A stretch of 64,000 nucleotides of DNA from Hyphomicrobiales bacterium (GTDB taxonomy: Bacteria; Pseudomonadota; Alphaproteobacteria; Rhizobiales; Rhizobiaceae): NCBI GenBank assembly GCA_002709005.1, contig PAPH01000017.1, forward strand, positions 17,530 through 81,529, given 5' to 3'. The notes under the pieces were generated by a model. It searched no databases, was not told the origin of the DNA, and saw nothing but the letters and a program-made list of their open reading frames with translations. The stretch's first letter is position 1. Every line of letters begins with the position of its first letter. Below are positions 37,740 to 46,384 of the stretch, piece after piece. The translations under genes and the position numbers were made by a program.

Positions 37740-39125
37740 ATGACCCGTGCGATCCGATTGTCCCGACGATCCCTCTTGGGCGGTGCCCTTGCCGCCGGTC
37801 TGGCCATGCCCGCTCGCTCCGCCCAGGCTGCGGGCGGGCTGTTCACCGATGTGGGATTGCGCGGCGGGCACGACGCGGATCTGGCCGGTCTGCTGCCCGA
37901 CACCGCCGATGACCAGAGCCGGGACCTGCAGGAGGCGATCGACTCTTCGGCGAAGGCGGGCCGCATTCTCCGGCTGCCGGCCGGTGATTTCCATTTTTCC
38001 AACCTGACGCTCAGGGACGGAACGCGGATGGCGGGCGTGCCTGGCGCCACGCGGCTCGTCTATACCGGCCGCGGTCATGGGCTGCTGGCCGAAACCGGCA
38101 GTTCGGTGCGGCTCGAGGGGCTGACGGTCGACGGCGCCAACCAGCAGCTCGGCGAGCATGTACGCGGTCTCGTCCATCTGCGCTCCGTCGAACAGGTGTT
38201 TCTCGACGACGTCACGGTGACGGGCTCGGCCCGCGACGGGCTGGTGATCGAAGGCTGTGGCGGCCGGATCGAACGTTGCGACATCTCGGGCGCAGCGGAT
38301 GCGGGGATTTTCGCCGTGGGAAGCCGGGAGCTGGCGATTAGCGGGAATTTCGTCCACGACTGTGGCAATGGCGGCATTCTGGTTCACCGCTGGACGCCCG
38401 GTCCGGACGGAACGATCGTCTCGGGCAACCGGGTGGCGCGGATTTCGGCGCGCTCGGGCGGCACCGGCCAGTTCGGCAACGGCATCAACCTGTTTCGCGC
38501 CGGCGACGTGACGGTGAGCGACAACCATGTGAGCGACTGCGCCTTCTCGGCGATCCGGGCCAATTCGGCGAGCAACGTGCAGATCGTGTCGAACAAGGCG
38601 CTCCGGTCGGGCGAGACGGCGCTCTATTCCGAATTCGCCTTCGAGGGCGCGCTGATCTCGGGCAATCTCGTCGATGGCGGCACGATGGGCATCTCGGTCG
38701 CCAATTTCGCTTCAGGTGGACGTCTCGCCGTCATTTCCGGCAACCTGATCCGCAATCTCTCGGCCGACGGACCGTATGAACAGACCAATTCCGGCTTCGG
38801 CATCGGGATTGCGGTGGAGGCGGACGCCACCGTCTCCGGCAACACCATCGAGGGCGCCCCGAAGTGGGGCATGATGGTGGGCTGGGGCCCCTATCTGCGC
38901 GATCTGGCGATCACCGGCAATGTGATCCGCGACGCCGGCCTCGGCATGGCCGTCACCGTGGTCGAGGGTGCGGGCAAGGCGCTGATCTCCGACAACGTGT
39001 TTTCCGACACGCCCGGCGGCGCGATCGTCGGCACCCGCTGGAACGAGGCGGTGACCGGCGACATGGCAAAGACCGGTGCATCGGCCTGGCCGCATCTGAC
39101 GGTGGAGCGGAATGCGGTGGGGTGA
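37740..39125 (+). CDS. Tat-exported right-handed beta-helix protein (TIGR03808-like)
   Basis: 461 residues. The N-terminus MTRAIRLSRRSLLGGALAAG then LAMPARSAQA is a twin-arginine signal with cleavage near AQA. The rest (about 60-460) is a run of beta-helix repeats with recurring VSGN/ISGN/VSDN turns (ISGNFVHDCG, VSGNRVARI, VSDNHVSD, VSNKALR, ISGNLVDGG, ISGNLIRN, VSGNTIEG, ITGNVIRD, ISDNVFSD), the layout of the TIGR03808 Tat-translocated repeat proteins of Rhizobiales and of pectate-lyase-like folds. No lyase active site is evident. It is predicted periplasmic, possibly polysaccharide-binding. GGAAAA precedes the ATG. Confidence 0.85.
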   Translation: MTRAIRLSRRSLLGGALAAGLAMPARSAQAAGGLFTDVGLRGGHDADLAGLLPDTADDQSRDLQEAIDSSAKAGRILRLPAGDFHFSNLTLRDGTRMAGVPGATRLVYTGRGHGLLAETGSSVRLEGLTVDGANQQLGEHVRGLVHLRSVEQVFLDDVTVTGSARDGLVIEGCGGRIERCDISGAADAGIFAVGSRELAISGNFVHDCGNGGILVHRWTPGPDGTIVSGNRVARISARSGGTGQFGNGINLFRAGDVTVSDNHVSDCAFSAIRANSASNVQIVSNKALRSGETALYSEFAFEGALISGNLVDGGTMGISVANFASGGRLAVISGNLIRNLSADGPYEQTNSGFGIGIAVEADATVSGNTIEGAPKWGMMVGWGPYLRDLAITGNVIRDAGLGMAVTVVEGAGKALISDNVFSDTPGGAIVGTRWNEAVTGDMAKTGASAWPHLTVERNAVG

Positions 39126-39160
39126 GTGAGTAGCGAATAGTGAGTGGCGAATAGCGAATG
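39126..39160. repeat. short tandem repeats of a GCGAATAG/GTGAGT type
   Basis: Immediately after the stop of the beta-helix gene the sequence repeats variants of GAGTAGCGAATAGTGAGT and GGCGAATAGCGAATGG. These are imperfect 8-9-bp units without coding potential. Confidence 0.6.
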
Positions 39161-39164
39161 GGGC

Positions 39165-39228
39165 ACTGCCACTCTTTCCCCTTGCGGGGGAGATGTCGGT
39201 GCGAGCCGACAGAGGGGGGTGCCCCTCC
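39165..39228. repeat. G+C-rich intergenic palindrome, first copy
   Basis: TCCCC/GGGGGA hairpin (about 39175-39191) followed by TGTCGG/CCGACA (39194-39199 with 39206-39211) and G- and C-runs outside. The combination of a G-run, GATGTCGG and CCGACAGAGGGG is the pattern of dispersed palindromic repeats in rhizobial intergenic regions. Confidence 0.7.
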
Positions 39229-39316
39229 GCCAGTTTGATGTTTGCCGCACTACCCCTCTTTCAACATCCGCTACAACTCTCTCTCAAAGCAGAGAGGGAA
39301 AAGAACAACCTCCCTC

Positions 39317-39434
39317 CCCCTTGAGGGGAGGCATCGAGGGTGGGGGTCGCGAGCGGCAGCGAACCAGGCAAACATCGCCCCCACCCGCTCTGTCCCGGCT
39401 TTACCGGGCCAATCGCGTGCCTCCCCTCAAGGGG
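39317..39434. repeat. 118-bp palindromic intergenic repeat with three-way fold
   Basis: A perfect 17-bp outer inverted repeat (39317-39333 with 39418-39434, core CCCTTGAGGGGAGGC) contains two inner hairpins: GGGTGGGGG at 39338-39346 with CCCCCACCC at 39378-39386, and CCCGG/CCGGG at 39394-39408. Its size is near that of Rhizobium-specific intergenic mosaic elements. It lies just past the 3' end of the cupin gene, between two converging transcripts. Confidence 0.75.
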
Positions 39435-39447
39435 CAGGGCGGCGGCA

Positions 39448-39936
39448 TCAATAAAGCCGGCCGTCCTTCTTCGTGAAAACCCACTTGCCGTCGAGGCCGA
39501 GGGCGGCGGCGATGTCGTCGGCGGGATAGGAGACTTCGTCCCCGGCGGTGCGGTCGCCGATCTCGAGCAACGTGACAGGCTTGTCCGAGCGGTTGACGAG
39601 CTGGTGGGCAACGCCTTCCGCGGGAAAGCCGGCGCACATGCCGGGCGAGAGGTCCACCTCGCCCTCATCGGTCACCAGCGTAGGGTGTCCGTCGATGATA
39701 TAGACGAATTCATCCTGCTTCGAATGGCGGTGCAGAAGTGCGGATTCACCCCCCGGCACGAGCGTGGTGAGATTGACGCCGAAGTTCTTGAGCCCGAACA
39801 GATCGCCCAGCGGACGCTTGGTGCGTCCCTCCATGCGGGACAAGAAAGGCTCGGGATAGCTGGAACGTTTCAGGCGCGGCGCGGCCTCCTCGGCGCGGAT
39901 CGCGAGCGGGGCGATGGTGTCCATTTTGTCCGTCAT
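39448..39936 (-). CDS. cupin-domain protein
   Basis: 162 residues. The double-stranded beta-helix carries the cupin metal motif LLHRHSKQDEFVYIIDGHPTL written here in two parts as LLHRHSKQDEF and VYIIDGHPTLV, then DLSPGMCAGFPAEGVAHQLVN with the second-motif His. The N-terminus (RLKRSSYPEPFLSRMEGRTK) is like that of the AraC-independent cupin_2 proteins of Rhizobiales. The ligand is unknown; a sugar or metabolite-binding or isomerase role is possible. The ATG at 39936 has AGGAAG 7 nt upstream; a second ATG at 39924 is less well placed. It ends beside the palindromic repeat. Confidence 0.85.
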   Translation of the reverse strand: MTDKMDTIAPLAIRAEEAAPRLKRSSYPEPFLSRMEGRTKRPLGDLFGLKNFGVNLTTLVPGGESALLHRHSKQDEFVYIIDGHPTLVTDEGEVDLSPGMCAGFPAEGVAHQLVNRSDKPVTLLEIGDRTAGDEVSYPADDIAAALGLDGKWVFTKKDGRLY

Positions 39937-40085
39937 CAGTGAACTTCCTGCTGCCGCCACAACAAAGTACTACGCCCGGTTCGGGCAGGCGTGGCCCTAT
40001 CAGGGATTCGATAGGATGGATGGCCGGCGCGCTCCAACGAATTCTTTTGAACGCAACATCAGCGAGGCCAAAGGCGCGGGCTCGT

Positions 40086-41090
40086 TCAGGCCAGTTCGCC
40101 GGCCGGGCGAAGGCTGCCGACCTGCATCCTGTTCCAGTTCGACAGCACCGGGCGGGCGGCTTCGGCGAGTTTGGCGGAGAGGTCGGCGTCGTCCTTGAGG
40201 AGTTTCGCCAGCACGGCGGCGATCATCACGCTTGCGGCGCGGTCTGCGCCGTCCTCGCATTTGAGCGCGATGCCAAGGCCCAATTCGGGGATCGCACCGC
40301 AGAAGACGCCCTCGGCGCCGGTCTTGACGAAGATGCGGCCGGGCGCGAGTTCCATCAGCTTCGTGCAGGTGCGATCGGTGCCGGCGACGTAGAACGGCTC
40401 GGCCATGCAGGCCTCGATCAGCGTTTTCGCCGCTTTCGCGCGCTCCCCGCCGAGGCGGACGCCGGTCGCCATGCGGGCAAAGCCCTGAGCGATATTTTGA
40501 AGCGGCACTGCATAAGTGGGGATTGAGCAGCCGTCATAACCACAGACATCGGTGCCGAGCGGGCTACCTGTCAGATCCTCCATCACATCCCGGATGCCCT
40601 GCTGGACGAAATGATCGTAACCCGTATAGCCGTGATGATCGACGCCGGCATGGCAGGACACACAAAGAAAGCCCGCATGCTTGCCCGAACAGTTGTTGAA
40701 GAGCTGGTTGGGAGCGTTGTGGTCCCTCACCTGCTCGATCATCACCTTCGGGAAGAAACTCCAGTGCGCGCCGCATTCGAAATCGATCTCGGTGAGGCCG
40801 GCGCGGCCCGCCATGGCTCCCGCGAGCGCGACATGTTCAGGCTCGCCAGAATGCGACGCGCAGGCCATCGCCAGTTCGCGGTTGCCGAAGCCATAGGCGG
40901 CGGCCGCTCCGTTTTCGACCAGCGGCAGCGCCTGCATGGCCTTGACCGCCGAGCGCGGATAAACCGGGCGCTCGATCTCGCCGAGCCCCATGACGAGACC
41001 GCCGTCACCATCGACCACGGCCACCATGCCGCGATGGGCGCTTTCGACGCGATCGCCGCGCATCACCTCGACGAGAACGGGATTTTCCAT
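40086..41090 (-). CDS. L-asparaginase II, thermolabile rhizobial type (PF06089)
   Basis: 334 residues with none of the motifs of bacterial type I/II asparaginases. It matches the Rhizobium etli ReAII family: VEVMRGDRVESAHRGMVAVV, YPRSAVKAMQALPLV (catalytic Ser-x-x-Lys), ACASHSGEPEHV, NNCSGKHAGFLC and GYDGCSIPTYAVPL. It hydrolyses asparagine to aspartate and ammonia in the cytoplasm. The ATG at 41090 is preceded by CAGGAG; an upstream frame to 41192 was rejected. It stands alone, divergent from the amidase gene. Confidence 0.9.
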   Translation of the reverse strand: MENPVLVEVMRGDRVESAHRGMVAVVDGDGGLVMGLGEIERPVYPRSAVKAMQALPLVENGAAAAYGFGNRELAMACASHSGEPEHVALAGAMAGRAGLTEIDFECGAHWSFFPKVMIEQVRDHNAPNQLFNNCSGKHAGFLCVSCHAGVDHHGYTGYDHFVQQGIRDVMEDLTGSPLGTDVCGYDGCSIPTYAVPLQNIAQGFARMATGVRLGGERAKAAKTLIEACMAEPFYVAGTDRTCTKLMELAPGRIFVKTGAEGVFCGAIPELGLGIALKCEDGADRAASVMIAAVLAKLLKDDADLSAKLAEAARPVLSNWNRMQVGSLRPAGELA

Positions 41091-41224
41091 GATCGGCAGC
41101 TCCTGGTTTGACGGGGTTTCCATCGCAGAAAGGGGCGCGGGGGGCAAGAATTTCCCGGACCGTTGCATCCACCCGTGCTGAGCACGGCGCATGATGAGGG
41201 CTTTCTCTTATCAGGAGCCTTGGC

Positions 41225-42058
41225 ATGCGGATCGACAATAACAGACTGATCGGGCCCGACGGCGCGGCAGTGCGTTTCGACCGGGCGGCGCACAGTGGCG
41301 GGGAGATCATCCCGCGCTTCGTCATCATCCATTACACCGCGGGCGGAAGTGCGGAGAGCACCGCGCGCTATTTCGCCTCCGAAGCGGCGCGGGCTTCGGC
41401 GCATTTCGTCATCGGGCGCGACGGTGCGATCATCCAGCAGGTGGAAACGAATATCGCCGCCTGGCACGCGGGGCGGAGCAACTGGCGGGGGCTCAACGCG
41501 CTGAACGGCCATTCGGTTGGCATCGAACTCGCCAATTGGGGGCGGCTTGCGCGAGCGCCCGAGGGGTTTACAAGCCACACCGGCACGCCGGTCGCTGCCT
41601 CGCGCGTGATGCTTGCCGCCCACCGTCACACACCGCAGACCGTCGAGCCCTGGGAACGCTTCGATGCCGCGCAGATCGCCGCAGCCGCGGAAGTGACGAC
41701 CGCGCTGCTTGCGGCCTACGGGCTTGGCGAAGCGGCGATCCTCGGCCATGACGACATTGCGCCGGGGCGGAAGATCGATCCCGGCCCCGCCTTCGACATG
41801 CGGGCGTTTCGCGGACTGGTGGCCGGGCGTGGCGATATCGGCTCTTCTTCCGAGGACCTCCGGCTGGTGACGGCGCCTTCCGGGCTCAACCTGCGCGTTG
41901 GGCCGAGCCTCAATTGCCCAGCAGTCGCGCTTCTCTCCGACGGTATGCTGGTGCGTGTGGTCACGCCGGGCGATCCATGGGTTTTCGTCGCCGCGCGGGA
42001 AAACGGCTATGATGGCCCGAGCGGCTATGCGCACATGGCGTGGCTGAGAGAGGTGTGA
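41225..42058 (+). CDS. N-acetylmuramoyl-L-alanine amidase (AmpD-like) with C-terminal SH3 domain
   Basis: 277 residues. The amidase_2 zinc site is visible: first His in FVIIHYTAGGSAEST, HFVIGRDGAIIQQV, GIELANWG, and the second His in ILGHDDIAPGRKIDPGPAF. The C-terminal 70 residues are a bacterial SH3 (LRLVTAPSGLNLRVGPSL; GYAHMAWLREV), which binds wall fragments. No signal peptide is seen, which fits cytoplasmic AmpD-type recycling of anhydromuropeptides, although the SH3 domain is more usual in exported amidases. CAGGAG lies before the ATG. It is divergent from the asparaginase. Confidence 0.9.
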   Translation: MRIDNNRLIGPDGAAVRFDRAAHSGGEIIPRFVIIHYTAGGSAESTARYFASEAARASAHFVIGRDGAIIQQVETNIAAWHAGRSNWRGLNALNGHSVGIELANWGRLARAPEGFTSHTGTPVAASRVMLAAHRHTPQTVEPWERFDAAQIAAAAEVTTALLAAYGLGEAAILGHDDIAPGRKIDPGPAFDMRAFRGLVAGRGDIGSSSEDLRLVTAPSGLNLRVGPSLNCPAVALLSDGMLVRVVTPGDPWVFVAARENGYDGPSGYAHMAWLREV

Positions 42059-42207
42059 GAAGACGCGGCAGCCCCTCATTGTCCGGCCCCGATCGCCGCC
42101 GGCACCTTTACCATCTGGACAAAGCCATGCCGGCGGAGTCATGGTCGGCGCCCGCCGGCGAGAGGCCGTCCCGAAACCGAACCGTCCGTCCGGACCGGAT
42201 TTTCTTC

Positions 42208-43098
42208 ATGCTGCAGACCATCCTGACCTCCATCCTCGGCCCGATGCTGTGGGGGACGTCCTATGTGAATTTCACCGAGCTTCTGCCGGTCGATCATCCC
42301 TTCTTCGTCGGGGCGATCAGGGCGCTCGCCGGCGGGCTGGTCCTGCTGGCGCTCAATCCGCGCATTCCCTCCCCGATCGTGATGGCGCGTTACGCTGTGC
42401 TCGGCTTCCTCAACATGGCCTTGTTCTTCGCGTTGCTGTTCGTCGCCGCCGGACGCATGCCGGGCGGGCTCGCCGCAACTCTGGGTGCCGTGCAGCCGCT
42501 CGTCGTCATCGCGCTGTCCTCGATCCTGATTCGGCGGCTGCCGCATCCGGTGCAGGTGCTGGCCGGTATTGCCGGTGTGGTCGGCGTCGCACTCCTGGTG
42601 CTTTCGCCCTCCGAACACAAGCCGGATCTGGTCGGCGTTCTCGCGGCGATCGGCGGTACCTGCTCGATGGCGGTGGGGACCGTGCTGATCGACCATTGGG
42701 GACGCGACGGCAAGCCGCTCGAGATGGCGACCTGGCAATTGATCCTCGGCGGCGTGATCCTGCTGCCCGTTGCCTGGATCAAGGAGGGCCTGCCGCCGGT
42801 GCCCGACGGTCCGGCGCTCGCCGGATATGCCTGGCTGGTTCTTCTCGGCACGGCATTTGCCTATTACGTCTGGAACCGCGGCATCACCCGGCTGGGGCCG
42901 AGCGGCGCCTATCTGGCGCTCGCCAGCCCCGTGGTCGCCACCCTTATCGGCACGATCTGGATGAACGAGATCTTCAGCCTCTGGCAATGGCTCGGCATCG
43001 TTCTGGTGCTCGGCGCGATCGCCACCGGCGTCAGCGTGAAACGGCGCGCGCCGGTGGACCCGAACCCGGTGCCGACAGCGGCGGCGGAAAAGGCCTAG
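42208..43098 (+). CDS. EamA-family drug/metabolite transporter
   Basis: 296 residues with ten membrane helices in two EamA repeats (GPMLWGTSYVNFTELLPVDH at the start; second repeat from about residue 150, GGTCSMAVGTVLIDHWG). A polar tail ends in AAAEKA. Proteins of this family export metabolites or drugs; the substrate is not predictable. The start at 42208 puts the first helix directly after the initiator; an ATG at 42127 would add a polar stretch. The ribosome-binding site is weak. It is convergent with the SDR gene, with 3-prime ends overlapping by 4 bp. Confidence 0.85.
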   Translation: MLQTILTSILGPMLWGTSYVNFTELLPVDHPFFVGAIRALAGGLVLLALNPRIPSPIVMARYAVLGFLNMALFFALLFVAAGRMPGGLAATLGAVQPLVVIALSSILIRRLPHPVQVLAGIAGVVGVALLVLSPSEHKPDLVGVLAAIGGTCSMAVGTVLIDHWGRDGKPLEMATWQLILGGVILLPVAWIKEGLPPVPDGPALAGYAWLVLLGTAFAYYVWNRGITRLGPSGAYLALASPVVATLIGTIWMNEIFSLWQWLGIVLVLGAIATGVSVKRRAPVDPNPVPTAAAEKA

Positions 43099-43844
43099 GG
43101 GTCCGGCATGATCCCCGCCGGCGAAAATCCGCCATCGACGGCAAGCACGTGGCCGTTGATGTAGCTCGCCTCGTCGGAGAGAAGAAAGAGTATGGCATTC
43201 GTGACCTCGCCCACATTGCCGTAGCGGCGCATCGGGGTGCGGGCCGTCCAGATCTTGCGGTCTTCCGACGTGTGCAGCCTTTTAACCATCGGGCTGTCGA
43301 CGGGACCGGGCGCGATCACGTTGACGCGGACGCCGTGGCCGCCCCATTCGGTGGCGAGCACCTGGCTCATCATCGCCACCCCCGCTTTCGACGCACCATA
43401 GGCGACGCGGCCGGCATTGGCGCGCAGGCCGGAAACCGAGGACATGTTGACGATCGAGAGCCGGTCGCCCATGTGCTCGAGCGCCGCCTGGCAGAGGATA
43501 AAGGAGCCGGTGAGATTGACGTCGAGGATCTGGCGAAAGGTCTCGACGGGGGTCTTTTCGGCCGGCATGTCGCGGGCTATGCCGGCGCAGTTTACGAGCC
43601 CGCTCAGCGGACCGAAGGCGGCGGCCGCCTCTGACAACCGCTCATCGACTTCATCCTCGTCGGTGACGTCACAGGCAAAGGCTGCGATGTCCTCGCCCTC
43701 GAAACGGTCCTCCATGCGCGCGACCGCCGTCCGGTCGGCATCAAGAACGGTGACGGCCACGCCCTCGTCGAGAAGCGCGATTGCGGTGGCCTCGCCGATC
43801 CCCGACGCACCGCCGGTTATGACGACGTGGCCGGACAGCGTCAC
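43095..43844 (-). CDS. short-chain dehydrogenase/reductase
   Basis: 249 residues, classical SDR. The cofactor motif is VITGGASGIGEATA; the acidic residue of VTVLDADRTA favours NAD; NCAGIARDMP and VNMSSVSGLRANAGRVAYGASKAG contain Asn, Ser, Tyr and Lys of the catalytic set. It starts at a GTG (43844) that overlaps the thiolase stop (GTGA), so the two are co-translated. Together they suggest a beta-oxidation or degradation step: 3-hydroxyacyl-CoA oxidation followed by thiolysis. The exact substrate is unknown. It converges on the EamA gene. Confidence 0.88.
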   Translation of the reverse strand: MTLSGHVVITGGASGIGEATAIALLDEGVAVTVLDADRTAVARMEDRFEGEDIAAFACDVTDEDEVDERLSEAAAAFGPLSGLVNCAGIARDMPAEKTPVETFRQILDVNLTGSFILCQAALEHMGDRLSIVNMSSVSGLRANAGRVAYGASKAGVAMMSQVLATEWGGHGVRVNVIAPGPVDSPMVKRLHTSEDRKIWTARTPMRRYGNVGEVTNAILFLLSDEASYINGHVLAVDGGFSPAGIMPDP

Positions 43845-45007
43845 CGGATGCGTTCCAGGATGGAGACGTAATTGGCGACCGCGGCGCCGCCCATGTTGAA
43901 GATGCCGGCAAGGGTCGCGCCCGGGACCTGGATGCCGCCGGCTTCGCCGGTCAGCTGCATGGCCGAGAGGGCGTGCATGGAAACCCCGGTCGCGCCGATC
44001 GGATGGCCCTTGGCCTTCAGTCCGCCCGAGGGATTGACCGGCAGCCGGCCGTCCTTCTCCGTCTCGCCGGACATGGCGACATCCGCTCCCTGCCCCGGCT
44101 TCGCGAGCCCCATCGCCTCGTATTCGATCAGTTCGGCGATGGTGAAGCAGTCGTGCGTTTCCACCAGCGAGAGATCGTCGAGCGTCGTTCCGGAATTCGC
44201 GAAAGCCCGGTTCCAGCCCTCGGCGCAGCCCTCGAAGGCGAGGATGTCGCGCTTGGACATGGGCAAAAAGTCCTGCACGTGCTCGGCGGCGCGGAACAGG
44301 ATCGCGCGTGGCGCGGTCATGGCGGTGGCCACATCGGCGAGCACCACGGCGGCCGCCCCGTCGGAGACGAGCGAACAATCTGTGCGCTTGAGGGGACCTG
44401 CGACGAAGGGGTTCTTCTCGCTTTCGGTGCGGCAGAAGTCGAAGCCGAAATCCTTGCGCATCTGGGCGTAGGGATTGTCGACGCCATTCCTGTGGTTCTT
44501 GGCGGCGATGGCGGCGAGCGCATCGGACTTGTCGCCGTAGCGCTGGAAGTAGCCGGCGGCGATCTTGCCGAAGACACCGGCGAAACCGGCGGGCGTGTCG
44601 CCGTCCTCGGGCAGATAGGAGGCCTTGAGAAGATTGGCGCCGATCTCGGGGCCCGGGGTCGTGGTCATCTGCTCGACGCCGACGACGAGCACGCGCCTGG
44701 CGGCACCTGCGCGGATCGACTTGATGCCCTGATGAACGGCAGCGGAGCCGGTGGCGCAGGCGTTTTCGACCCGGGTGGCGGGCTTGAAGCGGAAGGCGTC
44801 GTCGGCCTGGAGCACGAGGCTCGCGGTGAAATCCTGAGCCGAGAAGCCGGCGTTGAAATGGCCGAGATAGATCTCGTCGATATCGCCCGCCTCGAGGCCC
44901 GCATGCTCCACCGCCTCGCGCGCGACGCGGGTGATCAGGCTTTCGACGGTTTCTTCCGGGTGCTTGCCGAAGGGGGTATGGGCCCAGCCGATGATGCAGG
45001 CGGTCAT
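43841..45007 (-). CDS. thiolase / acetyl-CoA acetyltransferase (SCP2-like)
   Basis: 388 residues. The active-site cysteine is in VENACATGSAAVHQG; the C-terminal SGGLKAKGHPIGATGVSMHALSAMQ written in parts as GGLKAKGHPIGATG and VSMHALSAMQL holds His, and AGIFNMGGAAVANYVS the final Gly-rich block. The sequence has the SCP-2/thiolase-like spacing rather than classical degradative thiolase (the final Cys motif CVGGG is replaced by FNMGGAA). It probably acts with the adjacent SDR on a branched or aromatic acyl-CoA. A strong GGAGGAG lies before the ATG. Confidence 0.88.
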   Translation of the reverse strand: MTACIIGWAHTPFGKHPEETVESLITRVAREAVEHAGLEAGDIDEIYLGHFNAGFSAQDFTASLVLQADDAFRFKPATRVENACATGSAAVHQGIKSIRAGAARRVLVVGVEQMTTTPGPEIGANLLKASYLPEDGDTPAGFAGVFGKIAAGYFQRYGDKSDALAAIAAKNHRNGVDNPYAQMRKDFGFDFCRTESEKNPFVAGPLKRTDCSLVSDGAAAVVLADVATAMTAPRAILFRAAEHVQDFLPMSKRDILAFEGCAEGWNRAFANSGTTLDDLSLVETHDCFTIAELIEYEAMGLAKPGQGADVAMSGETEKDGRLPVNPSGGLKAKGHPIGATGVSMHALSAMQLTGEAGGIQVPGATLAGIFNMGGAAVANYVSILERIR

Positions 45008-45092
45008 TCAAAACTCCTCCACAATTCGTCGGGGAGAATGATGCGCCAAATGAATGGCTTGTAAAGGGCGGGGACGAAGGAAAGCGCCGGGT

Positions 45093-45557
45093 TCAGGATG
45101 CGCCAAGAGCCTCGTTAAGGGCCGCGGTTTCATTTCTGCTGCCGGGATGGTCCGGCAGGCCGTAGAGCGAAAGCCGGACCTCGCTTCTGAACTCGAAGGG
45201 GTCGGTCAGCCTGGAGAGGATGTCGATGAATTCCGTGGGCTGTTCGCGGATGAAGCGCAGGTGAAGCATATCGTCGGATTCCCCGACGATGACGCAGCCG
45301 ATAAAATACTGGTAGTCGCCGAAATAGACGTAGAAATGCGACGGGATGTTTTTCATGCGGGTGGATGCGAGCGCGCCCCCTTCGGAGACGTTGTGCAGCC
45401 AGACCTGTCCCTTGCGGATGACCCGCACACCCTGCTGGGTGCACAGAAGCCCCACACAGAGACGACAGTCCCTGCGCGGCCAACGCCGCATATCCTCCGC
45501 CCGCGCTATGCGCGACAGATAGTTTTTCCGGCCAACAGATGTCGGGTCTCCGGGCAC
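45093..45557 (-). CDS. PilZ-domain protein (candidate c-di-GMP effector)
   Basis: 154 residues from a GTG at 45557 (VPGDPTSVGRKNY). PilZ motifs are RRDCR (RxxxR type) and LHNVSEGGALAST (N/DxSxxG type), then a beta-rich region with VYFGDYQYFIGCVIVGESDD. PilZ domains bind c-di-GMP; a diguanylate cyclase is encoded 8 kb away but no link is shown. The GTG has GGAG 8 nt upstream (GGAGAATACTCA). An ATG at 45728 is also in frame and would add an AT-rich polar extension, so the N-terminus is uncertain. The start of the open region continues to 45854 without similarity. Confidence 0.72.
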   Translation of the reverse strand: MPGDPTSVGRKNYLSRIARAEDMRRWPRRDCRLCVGLLCTQQGVRVIRKGQVWLHNVSEGGALASTRMKNIPSHFYVYFGDYQYFIGCVIVGESDDMLHLRFIREQPTEFIDILSRLTDPFEFRSEVRLSLYGLPDHPGSRNETAALNEALGAS

Positions 45558-45995
45558 TGAGTATTCTCCAGAATGCTGTTTATCTGTCCATTTTCGCAGC
45601 CACCGAATTTGATATCGCCTGCGGCTAACTTTTCGCTTTAGGAATTGTTTAAAATACCAATCACCGCGAGCGAATTGCGCGGAATCTGATTCATGTCTCC
45701 GCGCTAATATATTGATATGAATTGTCATTTTCTTCACCTGACGGCCTATCCGGCCTTCCGTCCCTCCTTCTGCCACTCGCCCTGCGGGGTGGGCGCACCT
45801 TTGAATAAAACCGGCAGCGCTTGCCGTATCCAAAACGGTTCGGATCTTCCTCACGGGAAGACCAAAGCGAGGTGTTCCGGACCCACCTGCCCGGACCTGC
45901 CGCGCCGGACCAGACGAGGGGGATCACCCAAATGTGATCCGGCGTTGGCGGCGTGTTGACTGTGAACTTGGTGCTTTTCCGATAATTAGACGGTC
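45558..45995. other. AT-rich divergent intergenic region
   Basis: 438 bp between the PilZ gene (minus) and the small secreted protein (plus). The part nearest the PilZ gene (45600-45730) is AT-rich with TTTAAAATACC and TAATATATTGATATG, likely promoter DNA. Longer frames crossing it lack a good ribosome-binding site. No gene is supported other than the alternative PilZ start. Confidence 0.45.
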
Positions 45996-46325
45996 ATGAT
46001 CGTCCGACGCATTCTTGTGTTCATTTTCCTGATGCTCGCCCTGATTTCGGCGGGCCCGCTCGGGGCTGCACTTTCGGATCGCGATGCCGCCATGCCCCGC
46101 AGGCCGCATGGTTCCGTCCTCACGACGACGGCGAAGATCAACGTCACTCGGCTGTGCCAGCGGGCCCTGGCGGCCTCGACCGGCTGTATCATCGACAAAA
46201 CGATCATCCGGACGGCGGTCATGCCGCGGTCCGCTCGCACCGACGACAAGCTGCAGGCCGCGGACAGCCGCATTCCCTCCGGCGTGACATCCGCGCCGAT
46301 GCTCCGCCCGCCGCGTCTGGCCTGA
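45996..46325 (+). CDS. small secreted hypothetical protein
   Basis: 109 residues with a strong Sec signal peptide (VRRILVFIFLMLALISAGPLG, cleavage near GAA-LSD). The mature part is basic, with two Cys (RLCQRALAASTGCIID) that may form a disulfide, and no known domain. It ends 60 bp before the L,D-transpeptidase gene on the same strand. No clear Shine-Dalgarno is seen before the ATG. It could be a real small periplasmic protein or a chance frame; the signal peptide argues for the former. Confidence 0.4.
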   Translation: MIVRRILVFIFLMLALISAGPLGAALSDRDAAMPRRPHGSVLTTTAKINVTRLCQRALAASTGCIIDKTIIRTAVMPRSARTDDKLQAADSRIPSGVTSAPMLRPPRLA

Positions 46326-46384
46326 CTGAAGAAACCGGCGCCAACCTCACGCGCCACGGACATCTCAGACATCAGGACAGTTCA

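Noticed and set aside
45986..46372. 128-codon minus-strand frame over the small secreted protein
   Set aside because: No signal, no ribosome-binding site and composition less coding-like than the plus-strand frame with a signal peptide.
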